A stretch of 64,000 nt of DNA. Source: Buxus sempervirens (taxonomy: Eukaryota > Streptophyta > Magnoliopsida > Buxales > Buxaceae). The notes under the pieces were generated by a model that did not search any database, was not told where the DNA came from, and saw only the letters and a list, made by a program, of their open reading frames with translations. The stretch is from contig OX387182.1 of NCBI GenBank assembly GCA_947561395.2, forward strand, positions 37,193,949 to 37,257,948. The letters run 5' to 3'. Each line of letters begins with the position of its first letter. The first letter of the stretch is position 1. Made by a program: the position numbers and the translations under genes. Positions 60,120 through 64,000 of this stretch are shown here, piece by piece.

Positions 60120-62447
60120 ATTGTTTAAGGCGCTGAACATTTAGTCGTTGGAATAGATTGGACGTGTGGTGAAGACTAGGAAGAAGTTGCAGATGTTGGA
60201 GGAAAGAAAGGGGAAGAGCTGCTGAAATTTCAGAGTATTCAAGGGACCTGTAATGAGGATTATAAGCAACTAAGGTATGTGAATCTACAGTAATTTTCCC
60301 AACAAGAATTTCAGAACACAGAACATGTATATTGATTAAAATATGATTGTTATTGAAGGATTAAAACCATGTGACTCAATGAATATTGTTTATATGTTTA
60401 CCTACATGTTATAGCAGTAGAACTACATAAAAAATTTTTTTGGTCCACATGATCATGAGAATGATTTTTTTTGGGGTGTTTTTATGCATATGTTTATGTG
60501 TTTATATGTTTAGAATAATGGATGTTTAGTTTGTACAAGACTAATCATGGTTTAACTTGTAAAAAGTCAAGAAAGTTTGATTTGGAAAACTGATGATCAA
60601 TCGTGCAATTAATCGACAGTATAGTGTGATTAATTGAGTGTATCAAACCCAAAAAATCTAGGTTTTAAGAAACTTAATCATGGATTTGCGATTAATGATA
60701 AGTTTATCATAAAAGTGCGATTAATCAAGCTCTCGAAATTTAAATAGTTTATGCCTCAGGAAACTTAATCAAGGCTAGAGCGATTAATCACTAGATTAAA
60801 CAATGGACTTCTGCCAGAGCATCAGTCTCAATATCTTAATCAAGAGTTAATCAACCAAGTGCGATTAATCAAGAATGGCATTTGTGATTAATCTACCAAC
60901 TTTGAAATTGATCGAAAGCTTAATCGTGACCACTATGATTAATAGATGAATTAATTGTGAGGTTTGCGATCAATCGACAAAATAGCAGTAATTAATCGAC
61001 AAACCCAAAATTTGAATAATGCATGTTTTTTATTATTTTACTTAATCCGATAGTCTATAATACACCTATATATGAACATAATTAGATTATTGCGCTTATG
61101 ATGATATTTTTATTGGGTGAATTGGCATGAACCATATTTTGGAACAACATGTGCATGATTGTTGTTTTAAACCATGTTTGGCCTAAAACTTGGACTTTGC
61201 ATTGTATTGTTTCCATTTTATCATTCATGTTTCATATTATACACTGATTATGAATGTGATTGTAAGGAGTGTTCCCAACAACCACCAATAACCTATGTTG
61301 TTATCACTACATTTTATGGTGAGATATACCACAGTATCCAAGACCTAGCTTGTACAATGAAACCATGTTATTGTTTTAGAGCTAGACTGTCAAAGGGATG
61401 TTGTGAACATATACAGGTGTATTCCTCTTTTCAAAATTATTGGCTCTGGCTAGTGCTCCGATCGGTTGGAAGTCTGTAGAACTGCGATGCATACGCAAAA
61501 TAGTGTAGACATAGTCAATATTACATGATTGGAGGGGGGACCATACGGTGGGAATGTGCATTGACCGGAAGTATCTAAAACAATTTCACAATCCATTACA
61601 TGGCAAGCTATAAGAAAAGGACGGGGGATAATAAATGGTCTTATAGTTATACAATTCTATGATATTCATAACAAGGGTGGACATTGGATATCTATAATGG
61701 ATGCAAACACTAATCACTGCATGCATTCCATATTTGTTTGTGCATGAGCTTGTGAATTTTTAGAATGTTTCATATGGCAACATGTTTAAGAAATTCATAC
61801 GTTCTAGACCTCATGTAGTTGCATTCCTGCATTCTCATTATTTAATATGTTTCTTTGCTTTGTCTACTTCTTATTATATTGCTGCATTTTGTGGGTGTAG
61901 TACTACAAGTTGAAGTTTTATCTGGGACTTCAACTGTGGGATGATAGGTATAGAGTTTTGCTCACATCTATCATATTTTGCAGGTGATGATGTCTATCCG
62001 GATCAGGAGGATGATATGGAGGAGTAGGCTCTACCTGTCGGAATTATTGGATGTAGATATTAGTCTATTTAGAGCAAGAGTAAATAGGATTTATATTGAA
62101 ATGTTATCATGTATTATGTATTTTAATTATATTTGAGTATAGCTTAGGATTATGGTTTAATTCAGATTATGATATTAAATTAAGTTGGGTACTCTGATAT
62201 TGGTTTATTTATTTATTTGTGATTTTTGGTTTCAAGTGCAAGATCTTCATGCATTTATTCTACTTGTTTTACACTGATGTTTTACATCACTGGACATGAT
62301 AGTGAGAGGGATAATCGACTTGGATTTCTATTTGGGGGTGAATGGAAACTGTGGTCACATTCTAATGTCCCTAAGACCCCATTTTTTTCATTATTATTAT
62401 ATTCATTATTAGTAGGGATATTATAAACTCAGAAACGGAGTGTAACA
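60120..62447 (+). mobile_element. LTR-B-like LTR, 5' limit unresolved
   Basis: Plus-orientation LTR ending AACGGAGTGTAACA at 62447, with a tail (GGAAACTGTGGTCAC...TTATTATTATATTCATTA) resembling the Gypsy LTR tail at 1335-1447. Leader-like purine-rich segment 60170-60270 ending CTAAG|GTATGTG (donor 60271), GCGATTAATC word array 60590-61010, acceptor ATATTTTGCAG (61983). No TATA box or start terminus could be fixed. Right flank AATGT. No coding domain. Confidence 0.6.
60590..61010. repeat. Dyad word array GCGATTAATC/CTTAATCG in LTR-B-like LTR
   Basis: About twenty near-copies over 420 bases: GTGCAATTAATCGAC, TGCGATTAATGA, GTGCGATTAATCAAG, AGCGATTAATCAC, CTTAATCGTG, GCGATCAATCGAC, TAATTAATCGAC. 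It lies 320-740 bases after the donor at 60271, inside the putative intron. Confidence 0.85.
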
Positions 62448-64000
62448 AATGTTGCAATCAAGGATAGAGGATGACAAAGTGAAAACCAGGTAGAAGTGCC
62501 TAAAGTTGATGTTGGAATGATATGTGAATTTAGCAATATGATCAATTGTTGTTTTTAGTTATTAATATATCCACTGATATTATAAGGTAGTCCATCTACC
62601 TCTCTCTTACTAGCTACAAAAGGAGTTATTCTGGCTCCAAATCACGTAGCCTTGAATGGTGGGCCTCTGTTTATCGTTGCCGATCCTCACACCTTTTTGA
62701 TCTCCTAAAGCATGTGGATAAGCCACAATGCAAAACTCGAATACAATTTGTAGCACCTAAAACTGCTGAAGCTCACCTTTTCGAAAGATGTGATTTAATA
62801 TAATGAACATATCATCACCTTTCTGTTGCATCTGAAAGAACCTCTTAGGAATTGGAATGCTCTTTCAAGGACAGTTATTAATGTACAACACAACATGTTA
62901 ATTCAAGCCAATTGGAGTTGTCCAAGTGTGCAAAAGACATGCAGGTCTGTATGTGATAGACATTATTCCCAATTGGCGTGTTGATTATCATAATTAGAAC
63001 TTTGAATATTCAGAGGAGAAACTAACAGAAGTCAGATTTTTCTCAGAAGATGCCTTACAGATGCATGGCATAAAATTGCTTTGATGTAGGAGTCGCATCT
63101 TTTGGGGTAACCTTTGGCAGATACACAAATTAGTTACAACCCAGATAGTTTAAACATGTATTTCAATGGATCTCTAGGGTAGCAGTAGATATTTCAGTTG
63201 TTGAATGAGTAACAATCAAGCACAAGATCAAGAGCATATCAAAATACCAAAACAAAATGCTGTTGACTCAAAAGGTGACAAGTTGATTAAGCAAGATGTA
63301 CCAAAATCTAAAGGCTGCAAAATTAGTACACCACAATATTAGTGTACGCTTGTGGCAGAGCTACATGTGCACTTTCAATAAATCCCACATAAGCAGAAGT
63401 TCAAGAGCACATTTACGAATGATTTTAAATTTCAGCAAAATTGTGAAATTTTTTCCAAAAATTTTCAAAAGGGGAAATATTGCCAATGATATGATTTGCT
63501 ATGAAATTTTGATCAAAGTTGTAAATTTTTGGAAAAAAAAATTTTGTCCATTTAGTTCTTTGCAGTAAAACTGGGTTTTAAAGCATAAATATTACAATGT
63601 GACATCAAAACTTCACCAATTCTTTTAACAGAAAAAGGTACGGTTTTAAATTCCAATTTTCAGGGAAGTGTCAATTACAATTTTGAGGGAATTGTCACTA
63701 TTGTGGACAAAGGTAATTTCATCCTGCAATGATATTTCCCATAAAAATTATACAGAAATTCTAAAGATATGGAAAACTTCAGTGTCCTTAGAAAAAGGAA
63801 ATTTTGAAAAAAATATATATAAAAACAAATGGGGAAGGTCACCACATGTGCCAAAAGAAAACATTAACTATTAACTTTCTTTAAATTCATCATAGAAATT
63901 GGTTTCTCTCAATAATTCTGAGGGGAAGGTCCTCTCCATCTGCATCAAATTAGAACTGATTCTTAGGAAGATTTCACTATTACAGGTGAAATGATGTAAT
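62448..64000. other. Right edge, probably CSN2 intron; no exon recognised
   Basis: I looked on the minus strand for the preceding CSN2 exons (the segment before ...KALSIKS and further N-terminal parts) and found none. AT-rich, with AAATTTC-rich stretches at 63420-63560. Confidence 0.4.

Overview
This is plant nuclear DNA, from a flowering plant that is probably not a grass. The evidence is spliced genes with GT-AG (and one GC-AG) introns, plant-type Ty1/Copia and Ty3/Gypsy retroelements, an L1-type LINE with a poly(A) tail, AT-rich intergenic DNA and a plant defensin-like gene. I cannot name the species. There are no bacterial operons, CRISPR arrays or rRNA genes.

Only two host genes can be supported. 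(1) A two-exon defensin-like gene (+, 16420-17051) has the family's intron position and gamma-core but lacks three of the eight standard cysteines. (2) The last six exons of COP9 signalosome subunit 2 (CSN2, -, 49086-52281) splice cleanly into the C-terminal 224 residues. The CSN2 intron upstream of these exons appears to run off the right edge and is filled by a 7 kb Copia element (52537-59564) and at least one long-LTR insertion (to 62447).

Most of the rest is long terminal repeats, mainly solo LTRs. I use three working families. LTR-A and LTR-C begin TGTaagcacc.../TGTcagaacccc and end ...gcgcACA/...cccACA; I infer a Tat-like Gypsy origin. LTR-B begins TGTaaaacccc and ends ...gcgTTACA, with a Del/Tekay-like look. 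Exact 5-bp target-site duplications (TSDs) bound six solo LTRs: 26688-35557 (TGTAC), 26935-29958 (CAAAG), 31427-34290 (AAACC), 35800-40020 (CCTCC), 40210-43274 (CCTCA) and 52798-54900 (ATATG). Five of them are nested up to three deep inside one older LTR-A spanning 25646-44460.

Layout: 1-4790, LTR-A fragment inside a decayed Gypsy element, itself inside a Copia gag-pol relic. 4791-8954, LTR-A with a 5'-truncated LINE, then (TA)n and an LTR-C fragment. 8955-14215 and 18277-23545, two copies of a 5 kb direct segmental duplication bracketing the defensin gene. 24350-47942, the LTR nest. 48061-64000, the CSN2 gene and its element-filled intron.

The most unusual signal is that almost every long LTR, whatever its family, carries a local array of short, mostly CG-rich, dyad-symmetric 'words' near its TATA box and/or inside an LTR-internal intron. 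The word differs between LTRs (GGCGCTCA, ACCGCA, CGCTCGAGCG, GCGATTAATC, GGTACC, GTCGA, TATACGG, ACCCATGGGT). I know of no standard annotation for this.
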